Numbered from the stretch's first letter, positions 32,527-42,111 are shown. The stretch is 64,000 nt of DNA from Nonomuraea sp. SYSU D8015 (GCF_008065375.1 NZ_VJYI01000001.1:1394880-1458879), one strand, 5' to 3'. Notes: generated from the sequence alone by a model not told the origin. Numbers and translations: made by a program.

Positions 32527-35500
32527 TCACGCCTCCGTTCCGGTGTCGCCGGTCACGCCGGCCTGCTGCCGATAGGACAGGACGAGCTCGAGCAGCGCCG
32601 CGCCCCGCGGCCGCCGCCCCGGCCGGATGTCGGCCGACAGCGCCTTGACCTCCTGGATGTGCGAGTTCGGGTCCAGCGAGATCGACGACAGCTCGTTGGC
32701 CGCATCGCCCCTGGCCAGGCCGTTGGGCCCGAAGTGGAAGGGCAGCCCGATCTGGTGCAGCGTCCGCCCGTCCAGGCGCAGCGGCGCGATCCGGTCGGTG
32801 ACGAGCACCCTCGCCTCGATGGCGCCCCGGGCGGTGATGATCGTGGCCCAGTCGCCGTGCACCAGCCCCCGCTCGGCGGCCAGCTGGGGCGACACCTCGC
32901 AGAACATCTCCGGCTGCAGCTCGGCCAGGTACGGCGTGTGCCGGCTCATGCCGCCGGCCGTGAAGTGCTCGGTCAGCCGGTACGTCGTGACCACGTACGG
33001 GAAGACCGACGCGCCCGGATCGTCCCCGCTCGGGTGATAGCGGTTGTCCTCGTGCGGGTAGATCTTGCGGGCCGGGTTGCGCTGGTGCCCGTACAGCGGA
33101 TTGGCCACCGGCGAGTCCTGCGGCTCGTAGTGCGCGGGCAGTGGCCCGTCCACCACCCCGGCGGGCGCGAACAGCCACCCCTTGCCGTCGGCCTGCATGA
33201 TGAACGGGTCGATCCCCGACAGCGCCGCCACGCCCCGCGCCTCCGGCGGCGGCCGGTGGTCCGGGCTCTTGTCCGCCTCGAAATCAGGCACGTCGTAGCC
33301 GGTCCACCGGTTCCCGTCCCACCAGACGAGCTTCTTGCGCTCGCTCCACGGGCTGCCATCCGGCCGAGCCGAGGCCCGGTTGTAGAGGATGCGCCGGTTG
33401 GCCGGCCACGCCCACGCCCACTCGGCGGCGATCCAGTCCTGCTCGGCGGCCGGCTTGCGGCGGGCGGCCTGGTTGACGCCGTCGGCCCGCACGCCGCAGT
33501 AGATCCAGCAGCCGCACGCGGTGGAGCCGTCGCCCTTGAGCTCGGTGTAGCCGGACAGCGGCCGCCCGCGCTCGTCCCAGCCGTTGATCTCGGCCTGCAC
33601 CGCCTCCGCGTCCGGCTCGGCGAGCGGGCCCTCGACCGGGTAGTCCCAGGTGAGGTCGAGCACGGGCGCGTCCATCGGATCCCGCGAGCCGGCCAGCTTC
33701 TCCCTGATGATCCGGCCCAGGTGGTACATGAACCACAGGTCGCTGCGGGCGTCCCCCTCGGGCTCGACGGCGGCGTGGTGCCACTGGAGCAGCCGGTTGG
33801 TGTTGGTGAAACTGCCGCTCTTCTCGGTGTGCGCGGCGGCGGGCAGGAAGAAGACCTCCGTGCGGATGCGCTCGGGGGTCAGCTCGCCGGTCTCGATCTC
33901 CGGGCCGTCCTTCCACCAGGTGGCGCTCTCGATCAGGTTGAGGTCGCGCACCACCAGCCAGTCGAGGTTGGCCATGCCGAGGCGCTGCATCCTGGCGTTC
34001 GCCGAGCCGACGGCCGGGTTCTCGCCGAGCAGCAGATAGCCCTTGCAGGTGCCGTCGAGCTGCGCCAGCACCGTGTCGTACGTGCTGTGCGACCCCGTCA
34101 GCCTGGGCAGGTAGCCGAAGGCGAAGTCGTCGTCGGGACGGGCGGCCTCGCCCCACCACGCCTTGAGCAGGCTGATCAGGTAGGCGGGCATGTTGGCCCA
34201 GAAACCCTTGGGCGGCGAGTCGGCTCGCAGAAAGTCGCGCAGGCGCTCGTGCTCGTGGGCGTGCGGCATCGGGATGTAGCCGGGCAGCAGGTTGAACAGC
34301 GTCGGGATGTCGCTGGAGCCCTGGATGCTGGCGTGCCCGCGCAGCGCCTGGATGCCGCCGCCCGGGCGGCCGATGTTGCCCAGGAGCAGCTGGAGGATGC
34401 TCGCGGCCCTGATGAACTGCGAGCCGTCGGTGTGCTGCGTCCAGCCGACCGCGTACACGAACTCCGACGTGCGGTCGGGACCGGAGTTGTCCGTCAGGTG
34501 CCGGCACACCTCCTCGAACAGCCGGCGCGGCACCCCGCACACCCGCTCCACCATCTCCGGGGTGTAGCGGGCGAAGTGGCGGCGCAGGACCTGGAGCACG
34601 CAGCGGGGGTGGCGCAGCGTCTCGTCGCGCTCCGGGGTGCCGTCCAGCGGCGCGCCCGTGGCGCCGTGCATCTCCGGGCGCCCGGCCCGCCGCTCGAAGC
34701 CCTCGTCCCCGGCGCCGGCCGCGGCGATCGTCTCCATGCCCTCGTACTGCCAGGTGGTGTGGTCGTAGCTGCGGGTGCCGGGGTCGAAGCCGGAGAACAG
34801 GCCGTCGAGGTCCTCGGCGTCGCGGTAGTCCTCGCGCAGGACGGTGGCCGCGTTGGTGTAGTTGACGACGTACTCGCGGAAGTACAGCTCGTTGTCCAGC
34901 ACGTGGTTGATGATCCCGCCGAGGAAGGCCACGTCGGAGCCGGCCCGGATGGGCACGTGCAGGTCGGCGAGCGCGCTGGTGCGGGTGAAGCGCGGATCCA
35001 CGTGGATGATCACCGAGCCGCGCGCCTTGGCCTCCATCACCCACTGGAAGCCCACCGGGTGCGCCTCGGCGAAGTTGGAGCCCTGGATGATCACGCAGTC
35101 CGAGTGCTGCAGGTCCTGCATGAACGTGGTCGCACCGCCACGCCCGAACGACGCGCCGAGCCCCACCACGGTCGAGCTGTGGCAGACCCGGGCCTGGTTT
35201 TCGATCTGCACCACGCCCAGCGCCGTCAGCAGCTTCTTGATGAGGTAGTTCTCCTCGTTGTCCAGCGTGGCCCCGCCCAGGCTGGCGATGCCCATCGTGC
35301 GGGCGGTGCGCCTGCCGTCCCGCTCCCACTCCCAGGTCTCGCGCCTGGTCGCGATGATGCGGTCGGCGATCATGTCCATGGCGGTGGCCAGGTCGATCTC
35401 CTGCCAGTCCGCCGCGCAGGGCGGCCGGTAGAGCGCCTTGCGCCGCCGGCCCGGGGAGGTGGTGAGCTGGAGGGTGGCCGCGCCCTTCGGGCACAGCCGC

Positions 35501-35733
35501 CCCCTGCTGACGGGAGAGTCGGGGTCGCCCTCGATCTGGACGACCTTCTCATCCCTGACGTACACGTTCTGGGCGCAGCCCACCGCGCAGTACGGGCACA
35601 CCGACTTGACGACGCGGTCCGCCGTGGCCGTCCGCGCGCGCAGTGCCGCCGTCCGAGCGGATTTCACCGCCTCCCCGCGCCCGGACAGGTCCTTGCCGCC
35701 CAGCTGCCGCAGCAGCGGCCACCGGAGATCCAC
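32527..35733 (-). CDS. Formate dehydrogenase alpha subunit (molybdopterin, cysteine form)
   Basis: 1068 aa. It oxidises formate to CO2 at a Mo/W-bis-MGD centre. The N-terminal [4Fe-4S] cluster uses C46, C49, C53 and C81 (CPYCAVGC...RGRLCPKG). The active-site residue is Cys184 in NQARVCHSSTVVGLGASFGRGG, where the E. coli enzyme has selenocysteine. The frame is uninterrupted, so no Sec is used. Molybdopterin-oxidoreductase and dinucleotide-binding domains follow to the end. No Tat signal is visible at the N-terminus (MDLRWPLLRQLGGKDLSGRGEA region), so the active site may face the cytoplasm. The start is a GTG at 35733 with only a weak ribosome binding site. First of an operon with the FeS, NrfD, 45-aa and DUF4916 genes. 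Confidence 0.95.
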   Translation of the reverse strand: MDLRWPLLRQLGGKDLSGRGEAVKSARTAALRARTATADRVVKSVCPYCAVGCAQNVYVRDEKVVQIEGDPDSPVSRGRLCPKGAATLQLTTSPGRRRKALYRPPCAADWQEIDLATAMDMIADRIIATRRETWEWERDGRRTARTMGIASLGGATLDNEENYLIKKLLTALGVVQIENQARVCHSSTVVGLGASFGRGGATTFMQDLQHSDCVIIQGSNFAEAHPVGFQWVMEAKARGSVIIHVDPRFTRTSALADLHVPIRAGSDVAFLGGIINHVLDNELYFREYVVNYTNAATVLREDYRDAEDLDGLFSGFDPGTRSYDHTTWQYEGMETIAAAGAGDEGFERRAGRPEMHGATGAPLDGTPERDETLRHPRCVLQVLRRHFARYTPEMVERVCGVPRRLFEEVCRHLTDNSGPDRTSEFVYAVGWTQHTDGSQFIRAASILQLLLGNIGRPGGGIQALRGHASIQGSSDIPTLFNLLPGYIPMPHAHEHERLRDFLRADSPPKGFWANMPAYLISLLKAWWGEAARPDDDFAFGYLPRLTGSHSTYDTVLAQLDGTCKGYLLLGENPAVGSANARMQRLGMANLDWLVVRDLNLIESATWWKDGPEIETGELTPERIRTEVFFLPAAAHTEKSGSFTNTNRLLQWHHAAVEPEGDARSDLWFMYHLGRIIREKLAGSRDPMDAPVLDLTWDYPVEGPLAEPDAEAVQAEINGWDERGRPLSGYTELKGDGSTACGCWIYCGVRADGVNQAARRKPAAEQDWIAAEWAWAWPANRRILYNRASARPDGSPWSERKKLVWWDGNRWTGYDVPDFEADKSPDHRPPPEARGVAALSGIDPFIMQADGKGWLFAPAGVVDGPLPAHYEPQDSPVANPLYGHQRNPARKIYPHEDNRYHPSGDDPGASVFPYVVTTYRLTEHFTAGGMSRHTPYLAELQPEMFCEVSPQLAAERGLVHGDWATIITARGAIEARVLVTDRIAPLRLDGRTLHQIGLPFHFGPNGLARGDAANELSSISLDPNSHIQEVKALSADIRPGRRPRGAALLELVLSYRQQAGVTGDTGTEA

Positions 35734-35737
35734 GGCT

Positions 35738-35965
35738 TCAGCCCCCCGCCGCCGGCCGCACGCCGCTCATGCGGCGCGCAGTCCCCAGCCCGTCCGCGGG
35801 CCGCCGTTCGCTCGCCGGCCTCGCGCCCACGCCCGGCGGCCGGCGGGCGGCGGCACGGGGCCGATCATGCGAAGACCGGGCCTCGCGGGCGCGCGGCGAC
35901 GCCTGCGGTGTCGGTCTGTGCGGACGCCGCGACGGCGGTCGCGGCTGCTGCTTCGTGGTCGGCAT
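35738..35965 (-). CDS. Possible small basic protein or leader ORF before the formate dehydrogenase operon
   Basis: A 75-codon frame from ATG 35965 (MPTTKQQPRPPSRRPHRP), preceded by GGGGGAACG, ends 4 bp before the formate dehydrogenase GTG. It is very rich in Arg and Pro and matches no family I know. Its position and ribosome binding site support translation, possibly as a leader that feeds ribosomes to the weakly initiated alpha-subunit gene. Composition alone would call it a chance frame. Confidence 0.3.
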   Translation of the reverse strand: MPTTKQQPRPPSRRPHRPTPQASPRAREARSSHDRPRAAARRPPGVGARPASERRPADGLGTARRMSGVRPAAGG

Positions 35966-36041
35966 CGTTCCCCCCGGCGCCATGCCCCTGGTCCGACTCC
36001 TGCCCTCGGCAGGCAGACGGAAAACCCAGGTCAGAGGGGGG

Positions 36042-37454
36042 TCAGAAGACGCGGGCGGCGGCCTCGTCCCAGGCGGCGGCCTCGCCGGAGGGCTCGTAGC
36101 GGCGCAGCGGCTCGGCCGCGGCGACCAGCGAGCGCATCTCCGCCAGATCGGACACCAGCCCGGCCGCGCGGGCCTGCACCAGCACGTTGCCGAACGTGGT
36201 CGCCTCCGCCGGCCCGGCCACCACCGGCAGCCCACAGGCGTCCGCGGTCAGCTGGCACAGCAGCTCGTTGCGGGACCCGCCGCCCACCAGGTGGACGACC
36301 TCGACGTCGCGCCCGGACAGCTCCATGGCCTGCCGCACGGCCCGCCGGTGCCCGAGCGCCAGGCTCTCCAGCACGCACCGCACGTATCCGGCCGGCGTGG
36401 CGGGCGGCCGCTGCCCGGTGCGGCGGCACTCGGCCGCGATCCTGGCCGGCATGTCGCCCGGCGGCAGGAACACCGGCTCGTCCGGGTTGACCACGGCGGC
36501 GAACGGCCGCTCGCCGGCCGCCGCCTTCAGCAGATCGCCCAGGTCGGAGCCGGGCCAGTTGCGCAGGCACTCCTGCAGCAGCCACAGGCCCATGACGTTG
36601 CGCAGGTAGCGGACGGTGCCGTCGATGCCGGCCTCGTTGGTGAAGTTCGCGGCGCGGCTCTCCGGCGTCAGCACCGGACCCGGCAGCTCCACCCCGGCCA
36701 GCGACCACGTGCCGCACGAGACGTACGCGAACGCCGGGCCGGTGGCGGGCACCGCCGCCACGGCCGAGGCGGTGTCGTGCGAGCCCACCGCCCGCACCGG
36801 CGCCGACCAGCCGATCTCGGCGGCCACGTCGCGCCGCAGCCCGCCCACCGCCTCGCCGGGCTGCCGCAGCGGCGGGAACAGCGCGGACGGCAGGCCCAGC
36901 CGCTCGATCAGGGGGGACGCCCACGCCCTGGTCCGCACGTCCAGCAGACCCGTGGTCGAGGCGTTGGTGACCTCCGCGCCCACCTCGCCGGTCAGCCAGT
37001 AGCCGATCAGGTCGGGGATCAGCAGCATCGTGGCGGCCTGGTCGAGCCGGTCGGCCAGCAGCTGGTAGATCGTGTTGAACGGCAGCACCTGCAGCCCGGA
37101 CACGTCGTACAGCGCCTCCGCGCCGACCTCCTCGGCCACCCGCTCGGCCACGCCCCGCGTGCGGTCGTCGCGGTAGTGCACCGGGTTGCCCAGCAGCGCG
37201 CCGGACTCGTCCAGCAGCCCGTAGTCGACCGCCCACGAGTCCACGCCGATCGACGAGACCGGCCCGGCGGCCCGCAGGCCCGTCAGGATCTCGCGGTAGA
37301 GGCCCAGGATGTCCCAGTAGAGGCGGCCCGCCACGCGGACCGGGCCGTTGGGGAAGCGGTGGGCCTCGGTCAGCTCCAGCCCGTCCGACAGGTCGGCCAG
37401 CATCACCCGGCCGCTGGAGGCGCCCAGGTCCACGGCGGCGAAACGGCGGCTCAT
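36042..37454 (-). CDS. rhaB: L-rhamnulokinase
   Basis: 470 aa FGGY-family kinase that phosphorylates L-rhamnulose to L-rhamnulose-1-phosphate. The N-terminus AAVDLGASSGRVMLADL is the first phosphate motif. IGVDSWAVDYGLLD, PVHYRDDRT, FNTIYQLLA, IPDLIGYWLTG and GSHDTASAV match rhamnulokinases closely, and VHLVGGGSRNELLCQLTADACG is the adenosine motif. The ATG at 37454 overlaps the stop of the LacI gene (ATGA), so repressor and kinase are co-transcribed and coupled. Isomerase and aldolase lie in the cluster on the other strand. Confidence 0.93.
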   Translation of the reverse strand: MSRRFAAVDLGASSGRVMLADLSDGLELTEAHRFPNGPVRVAGRLYWDILGLYREILTGLRAAGPVSSIGVDSWAVDYGLLDESGALLGNPVHYRDDRTRGVAERVAEEVGAEALYDVSGLQVLPFNTIYQLLADRLDQAATMLLIPDLIGYWLTGEVGAEVTNASTTGLLDVRTRAWASPLIERLGLPSALFPPLRQPGEAVGGLRRDVAAEIGWSAPVRAVGSHDTASAVAAVPATGPAFAYVSCGTWSLAGVELPGPVLTPESRAANFTNEAGIDGTVRYLRNVMGLWLLQECLRNWPGSDLGDLLKAAAGERPFAAVVNPDEPVFLPPGDMPARIAAECRRTGQRPPATPAGYVRCVLESLALGHRRAVRQAMELSGRDVEVVHLVGGGSRNELLCQLTADACGLPVVAGPAEATTFGNVLVQARAAGLVSDLAEMRSLVAAAEPLRRYEPSGEAAAWDEAAARVF

Positions 37455-38452
37455 TGCGTCGACTCCCTCGCGACCAGCTCCGGCTGGAACATGATGTGCT
37501 GATGGGCGTGCGTCTCCGGATTGTCGCACTCGTCCAGCAGCAGCTCGGTGGCGATGCGGCCGAGCTGGTAGGTGGGCTGGCGCATCGAGCTCAGCGACAC
37601 CGTCGAGGCGGCGGCGAAGTCGATGTCGTCGTAGCCCATCAGCGCCACGTCCTCGGGCACCCGCACGCCCGCGCGCAGCAGTGCGCGCAGCACGCCGAGC
37701 GCGAGCAGGTCGTTGGCGCAGAAGACGGCCTCGGGCAGGGGGCCGGCGGTGAGCTCGGCGGCGGCCTTCTCGCCCGCGCGGGCGGTCATCGTCGTGGCCT
37801 CCACCACCCGCAGCTCCCCGGGGTCGAGCCCGGCGGCCAGCATCGCCGCCTTGGCGCCCTCGCGGCGCTCCATGCACTGCCTGATCGTCAGCGGGCCGGT
37901 GACGTACGCGACGCTGCGGGCGCCCTTCGCCAACAGGTGCGCGACCGCGGCCCGGCCGCCCGCCACGTCGTCCACCGCGACCGCGCACTGGTCGGGCCGG
38001 TGCGCCGGGTGGTCGACGAGCACCACGCTGATGCCGTGCTCGCGCAGCCGGTCGAGCCGGGCCGGGTCCTCGCCCGACGGGGTGATCAGCACGCCGCGCA
38101 CCCGGTGCTCGGACAGCACCCGCAGGTTGCGGTCCTCCTTGTCGGGCGAGCCCGCCGAGTTGCCCAGGATGACGGCGTAGCCCAGCTCGCTGGCGACGTC
38201 CTCGACCCCGGCCGCGACCTCGGTGAAGAACGGGTTGCCGATGTCGATCACGCTCAGGCCGATCGTCCTGCTGTGCCCGGCGCGCAGCGTCGAGGCCGAG
38301 CCGTGCCTGACGAAGCCCAGCTCGCTGATGGCCGCCTCCACGCGCTCCCGGGTCGCGGGGGCGACTTTGCCGGGCCGGTTCAGTACGTTGGAGACCGTGC
38401 CTGGGGAGACGCCGGCGTGCGCGGCGACGTCCTTGATGCTGACCATGGCCAT
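37451..38452 (-). CDS. LacI-family repressor of the rhamnose regulon
   Basis: 333 aa from ATG 38452 (MAMVSIKDVAAHAG). The N-terminal helix-turn-helix is VSIKDVAAHAGVSPGTVSNVLNRPGKVAPATRERV, followed by a periplasmic-binding-protein-like effector domain (IGLSVIDIGNPFFTEVAAGVEDVASELGYAV ... MGYDDIDFAAASTVSLSSMRQP). It is coupled to rhaB and divergent from the Gfo/Idh gene, with AAAACG-type sites in the shared promoter and further copies before the GH42 and rhaM genes. It is therefore the likely local regulator, released by a rhamnose-derived inducer. The codon two further down (38446) is another possible ATG. Confidence 0.9.
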   Translation of the reverse strand: MAMVSIKDVAAHAGVSPGTVSNVLNRPGKVAPATRERVEAAISELGFVRHGSASTLRAGHSRTIGLSVIDIGNPFFTEVAAGVEDVASELGYAVILGNSAGSPDKEDRNLRVLSEHRVRGVLITPSGEDPARLDRLREHGISVVLVDHPAHRPDQCAVAVDDVAGGRAAVAHLLAKGARSVAYVTGPLTIRQCMERREGAKAAMLAAGLDPGELRVVEATTMTARAGEKAAAELTAGPLPEAVFCANDLLALGVLRALLRAGVRVPEDVALMGYDDIDFAAASTVSLSSMRQPTYQLGRIATELLLDECDNPETHAHQHIMFQPELVARESTQ

Positions 38453-38460
38453 GGAGCCCA

Positions 38461-38555
38461 ATTAAAACGTACAAACGCAGGGGATGCCAGTCAGTGCGTT
38501 GACACCGGTCTGGACCGCGCTTTAACGTCGCGCGGCGGTAGTAAAACGTTCTATT
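38461..38555. promoter_or_regulatory. Rhamnose-regulon operators between lacI-type repressor and Gfo/Idh genes
   Basis: ATTAAAACGTACAAA at 38461-38475 lies just before the repressor gene. GTAAAACGTTCTATT at 38541-38555 lies just before the oxidoreductase and contains the near-palindrome TAAAACGTTCTA. A weaker TTTAACG copy is at 38521-38527. The shared core AAACG/CGTTT recurs at 39735-39745, 44961-44970 and 45059-45072. Confidence 0.6.
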
Positions 38556-38567
38556 AGCGGAGGGCTC

Positions 38568-39629
38568 GTGATCCGGGTTGCCATCGTAGGGGCCGGCGCC
38601 ATCGCCGTCCACAGCCACGTGCCCGCCGTGCGGGACCACCGCGACCGCGCCGAGCTGGTCGCGGTGGTGGACGTCGACCAGGTCAGGGCGAAGTCGTTCG
38701 CCGCCGAGCACGGGGTGCCGGCCGCGTACACCGAGCTGGGCGAGATGCTGGCCGCCGAGCGCCCGGACCTGGTCCTGATCTGCACCCCGCCGCATCTGCA
38801 CGTCGAGCAGGCCATCGCCGCGTTGCGCGCCGGGGCGTGGGTGTGGTGCGAGAAGCCGGCCACCCTGTCCCTCGCCGAGTACGACAGGATCGCGGCCGAG
38901 GAGGGCGCCGGCGGGCCGTACATGACGGTCGTCTACCAGCAGCGCTTCGGCTCGGGCGCCGAGCACCTCCGGGCCTTGGGCGACCGCCTGGGCAGGCCGC
39001 TGGTGGGGCTCTGCCAGACGACCTGGCACCGCGGCGACGCCTACTACGCGGTCCCGTACCGCGGCAAGTGGGCCACCGAGGGCGGCGGCACCACCGTGCT
39101 GCACGGCGTGCACCAGATGGACCTCATGCTCTCGGTGTTCGGCGACTGGAGCGAGATCCGGGCCATGGCGGCGCGGCTGGACCGGCCGATCGAGACCGAG
39201 GACGTGTCGATGGCCATGGTCAGGTTCGACAGCGGCGCGATGGCGTCCGTCGTCACCAGCGTGCTGTCGCCGCGCGAGGAGAGCTATCTGCGCTTCGACT
39301 TCGCCGACGCCACGGTGGAGCTGCGCCACCTGTACGGCTACCGCAACGAGCACTGGAGCTCCACCTCGCCCCTCTGGGACCCGCCCGAGGACCTCCCCAG
39401 CAGCCACGCCACCCAGCTCGGCCTGCTCCTCGACGCCTACGAGCGCGGCGAGCGGCCGCCGGCCAGCGGCGCGGACGGGCGGCGGGCGATGGAGTTCGTG
39501 ACCGGCCTGTACGCCTCGGCCCTCACCGGCCGCCCGGTGCGGCGCGCCGAGATCACCCCGGAGAACCCCTTCTATCACCGATTGAACGGTGGCATTGAAA
39601 CCTTCTTCGACGACACAGCCACCCCATGA
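38568..39629 (+). CDS. Gfo/Idh/MocA-family NAD(P)-dependent oxidoreductase
   Basis: 353 aa. The N-terminal Rossmann fold has VAIVGAGAIAVHSHVPAVRDH and the dehydrogenase motif WCEKPATLSLAEYDRI (EKP). The C-terminal domain carries TTWHRGDAYYAVPYRGKW and GGGTTVLHGVHQMDLMLSVFGDW with the conserved His pair. It probably oxidises or reduces a sugar released by the neighbouring lyase and glycosidase. The start is a GTG at 38568 with GGAGGG just upstream. It is expected to be co-regulated with the rhamnose genes through the operator at 38541-38555. Confidence 0.9.
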   Translation: MIRVAIVGAGAIAVHSHVPAVRDHRDRAELVAVVDVDQVRAKSFAAEHGVPAAYTELGEMLAAERPDLVLICTPPHLHVEQAIAALRAGAWVWCEKPATLSLAEYDRIAAEEGAGGPYMTVVYQQRFGSGAEHLRALGDRLGRPLVGLCQTTWHRGDAYYAVPYRGKWATEGGGTTVLHGVHQMDLMLSVFGDWSEIRAMAARLDRPIETEDVSMAMVRFDSGAMASVVTSVLSPREESYLRFDFADATVELRHLYGYRNEHWSSTSPLWDPPEDLPSSHATQLGLLLDAYERGERPPASGADGRRAMEFVTGLYASALTGRPVRRAEITPENPFYHRLNGGIETFFDDTATP

Positions 39630-39734
39630 CGGCATGGTGACCCCGGCCGCGCGGCCGAGGGACGATTTCTTGCCACTTGGCCAGCGGAAACGGTCATACG
39701 GACACGGGGGAGGTCTTGTGCGCCCGTGGCGAGG

Positions 39735-39784
39735 AACGTTTTAATCCCCCGTAAACGCTGGCATAACAAGCTGTGAGCGCTAAC
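39735..39784. promoter_or_regulatory. Two operator types upstream of the GH42 gene
   Basis: AACGTTTTAAT at 39735-39745 is the rhamnose-type site. TGTGAGCGCTAACG at 39771-39784 is a lac-operator-like palindrome around GCGC. The presence of two classes suggests dual control by the local LacI protein and by a second LacI-family regulator encoded elsewhere. Confidence 0.5.
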
Positions 39785-39805
39785 GGTTATTCGAAAGGCA
39801 GGCTC

Positions 39806-41734
39806 ATGCCGGATGTCATCGCCTACGGCGGGGACTGGAATCCCGAGCAGTGGCCCGAGGAGACGTGGGAGCAGGACGTCGCGCTGATGCGCGAGGCCGG
39901 CGTCAACCGGGTCAGCGTCGGGATCTTCTCCTGGTCCATGCTGGAGCCCGTCGAGGGGGTGTTCGACTTCGACTGGTTCGACCGCGTCATGGACCTGCTG
40001 GCCGCGAACGGCATCCAGGCCAACCTGGCCACCCCGACCGCCTCGCCGCCGCCGTGGTTCTCCGACGCCTACCCCGAGGCGCTGCCCGTGGACGCCGACG
40101 GGCGGCGGCTCTACCACGGCAGCAGGCAGGCCTTCTGCCCCAGCTCGCCTATCTACCGCGAGAAGGCGCTGCGCATCGCCGAGAAGGTCGCCACCCGCTA
40201 CGCGAGCCACCCGGCGCTGGCGATGTGGCACGTGCACAACGAGTACGGATGCCACAACGCCCGCTGCTACTGCGACACCTCGGCGGCGGCGTTCCGCGCC
40301 TGGCTGCGCGCCCGCTACGCCTCCCTCGACGAGCTCAACGACGCGTGGGGCACCGCGTTCTGGTCCCAGCGCTACGGCGACTGGGCCCAGATCCTGCCGC
40401 CGCGCGCCACCCCGAGCTTCCCCAACCCCGGTCAGCAGCTCGACTTCCGCAGGTTCAGCTCCGACGCGCTCGTCGAGCTGTACGTCGCCGAACGCGACCT
40501 GCTCAGGTCGATCACCCCGGACGTGCCCGCCACCACCAACCTCATGGCGGGCGCGCACTGGGACATGGACTGCTGGGCCTTCGCCGCCGAGGTCGACGTG
40601 GTCTCCACCGACCACTACCTGGTCGGCGCCCGCGCCGAGCCGCACATCGACCTGGCCTTCGCAGCCGACTACGCCCGTTCGCTGAACGGCGGCCGGCCCT
40701 GGCTGCTGATGGAGCACTCCACCAGCGCCGTCAACTGGCAGCCGCGCAACCTCGCCAAGAAACCCGGCGAGCTGCGCCGCAACTCCCTGCAGCACCTGGC
40801 CAGGGGCGCGGACGGGATCATGTTCTTCCAGTGGCGGGCCTCCCGCGCCGGCGCCGAGAAGTGGCACTCGGCGATGCTGCCCCACGCGGGCACCAACACC
40901 AAGATCTTCCGCGAGGTCGCCGCGCTCGGCGCCGAGCTGGCCGGGCTCTCCGACGTGGCGGGCAGCACGGTCAAGGCCGACGTGGCGATCCTGCTCGACC
41001 ACTCCAGTGTGTGGGCGCAGGACCACCCCGCCCAGCCCACCGCCGACCTGGACCCGGCCGAGGAGACCAAGCGCTGGCACGCCGCACTGTGGCGGGCCGG
41101 CGTCACCTGCGACCTGGCCCACCCCGAAGGCGACCTGACCGGCTACCGCCTGGTCCTGGTGCCCGCGCTCTACCTGGTGAGCGAGGCGGGCGCGGCCAAC
41201 CTCGAGAGCTTCGTCCGGCGCGGCGGGGTGGCGCTCGTCGGGCCGTACAGCGGGATCGTCGACGAGCACGACCGGGTGCGGCTGGACGGCTACCCGGGCG
41301 CCTGGCGGGACCTGCTCGGGGTGACCGTCGAGGAGTTCTTCCCCCTGGACGGGCCGATCCGGCTGGAGTCGGGGGGGACGGGGACGGTGTGGAGCGAGCT
41401 CGCCCACGCCGCCGGGGCGAAGGTCCTCGACTCGTACGCCACCGGCGAGCCGGCCTGGACCCGCAACGAGTGGGGCGACGGCGCCGCGCACTACCTGACC
41501 ACCCGGCTGGACGACGAGGCGCTGGCCCAGGTGCTGTCCGCGGTCTGCGCCGAGGCCGCCGTCGAGCCCGCCGCCACGGCGGACCCGGGCGTGGAGGTGG
41601 TGCGCCGCTCCCACCCCGGCGGCCGCTCGTTCCTGTTCGCCATCAACCACACGCAGGCGGACGCCGTCGTGACGACTCGCGGCGGCCACCGGCTGACCGT
41701 GCCCGCCGGCGACGTCGTGGTCACCCCCGCCTGA
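39806..41734 (+). CDS. GH42 beta-galactosidase
   Basis: 642 aa with no signal peptide, so intracellular. The TIM barrel starts YGGDWNPEQWPEETWEQDVALM. The acid/base Glu is E146 in MWHVHNEYGCH and the nucleophile Glu is E303 in PWLLMEHSTSAVNW. Cysteines at about 111, 149, 154 and 156 (CHNARCYCD) form the zinc cluster typical of GH42. Trimerisation and C-terminal beta domains follow. It would remove beta-galactosyl residues from pectic side-chain fragments imported into the cell. The ATG at 39806 follows AAAGGCAGG. An earlier in-frame GTG lies inside the operator and is rejected. Confidence 0.95.
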   Translation: MPDVIAYGGDWNPEQWPEETWEQDVALMREAGVNRVSVGIFSWSMLEPVEGVFDFDWFDRVMDLLAANGIQANLATPTASPPPWFSDAYPEALPVDADGRRLYHGSRQAFCPSSPIYREKALRIAEKVATRYASHPALAMWHVHNEYGCHNARCYCDTSAAAFRAWLRARYASLDELNDAWGTAFWSQRYGDWAQILPPRATPSFPNPGQQLDFRRFSSDALVELYVAERDLLRSITPDVPATTNLMAGAHWDMDCWAFAAEVDVVSTDHYLVGARAEPHIDLAFAADYARSLNGGRPWLLMEHSTSAVNWQPRNLAKKPGELRRNSLQHLARGADGIMFFQWRASRAGAEKWHSAMLPHAGTNTKIFREVAALGAELAGLSDVAGSTVKADVAILLDHSSVWAQDHPAQPTADLDPAEETKRWHAALWRAGVTCDLAHPEGDLTGYRLVLVPALYLVSEAGAANLESFVRRGGVALVGPYSGIVDEHDRVRLDGYPGAWRDLLGVTVEEFFPLDGPIRLESGGTGTVWSELAHAAGAKVLDSYATGEPAWTRNEWGDGAAHYLTTRLDDEALAQVLSAVCAEAAVEPAATADPGVEVVRRSHPGGRSFLFAINHTQADAVVTTRGGHRLTVPAGDVVVTPA

Positions 41735-42111
41735 CGCCCGCCCCCGATGACGCCGCCCCCGCAGTGGCCGCACCCAGGCACCTGCGGCGACGGTCCAGCG
41801 ATCGGCCCTGCCCCGGTTCATGTCGCCCGCCAGTGCGCCCTGCGACGTCGCGAACGGCGGCCGCCGCCATCCGCGGCCACCCGCCGGTCGGGCTGCGTCG
41901 CCCGGTGCGGCCGGCGGCGTCTGGGGGCGGGCCCATGGTGACCCGCCCCGGCCGCGGCGTCCTGACGACCGAGCGGTGGTGCCCAGCCCAGGCCCCGGCC
42001 CCGGCCCCGGCCCAGGCCCCGGTCTCCGGTCCGACCCCGACGCCGCCCCCGGCCCGGTGTCGGCCGGGACGCGGCAGCGGCGCCGAATCGGCTGAGCTTG
42101 TCATGTCCGTT
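41735..42111. other. Intergenic region with GGCCC(C/A) hexamer repeats, no gene seen
   Basis: About 375 bp between the GH42 and lyase genes. It contains five or six tandem hexamers GGCCC(C/A) at about 41985-42020. Frames through it are Pro/Arg/Gly-rich and lack ribosome binding sites, so I call no gene. Confidence 0.5.

Noticed and set aside
32527..35733. Selenocysteine in formate dehydrogenase
   Set aside because: The active-site codon encodes Cys (NQARVCHSS) and the frame has no internal TGA.
31771..36099. Very long plus-strand frame opposite the formate dehydrogenase genes
   Set aside because: Shadow of the alpha-subunit gene. It shows no domain signature, while the minus strand has all FeS and molybdopterin motifs.
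41985..42020. GGCCC hexamers as a CRISPR-like or mobile repeat
   Set aside because: Units are 6 nt in direct tandem without spacers: simple-sequence DNA. No CRISPR array or cas gene was found anywhere in the window.
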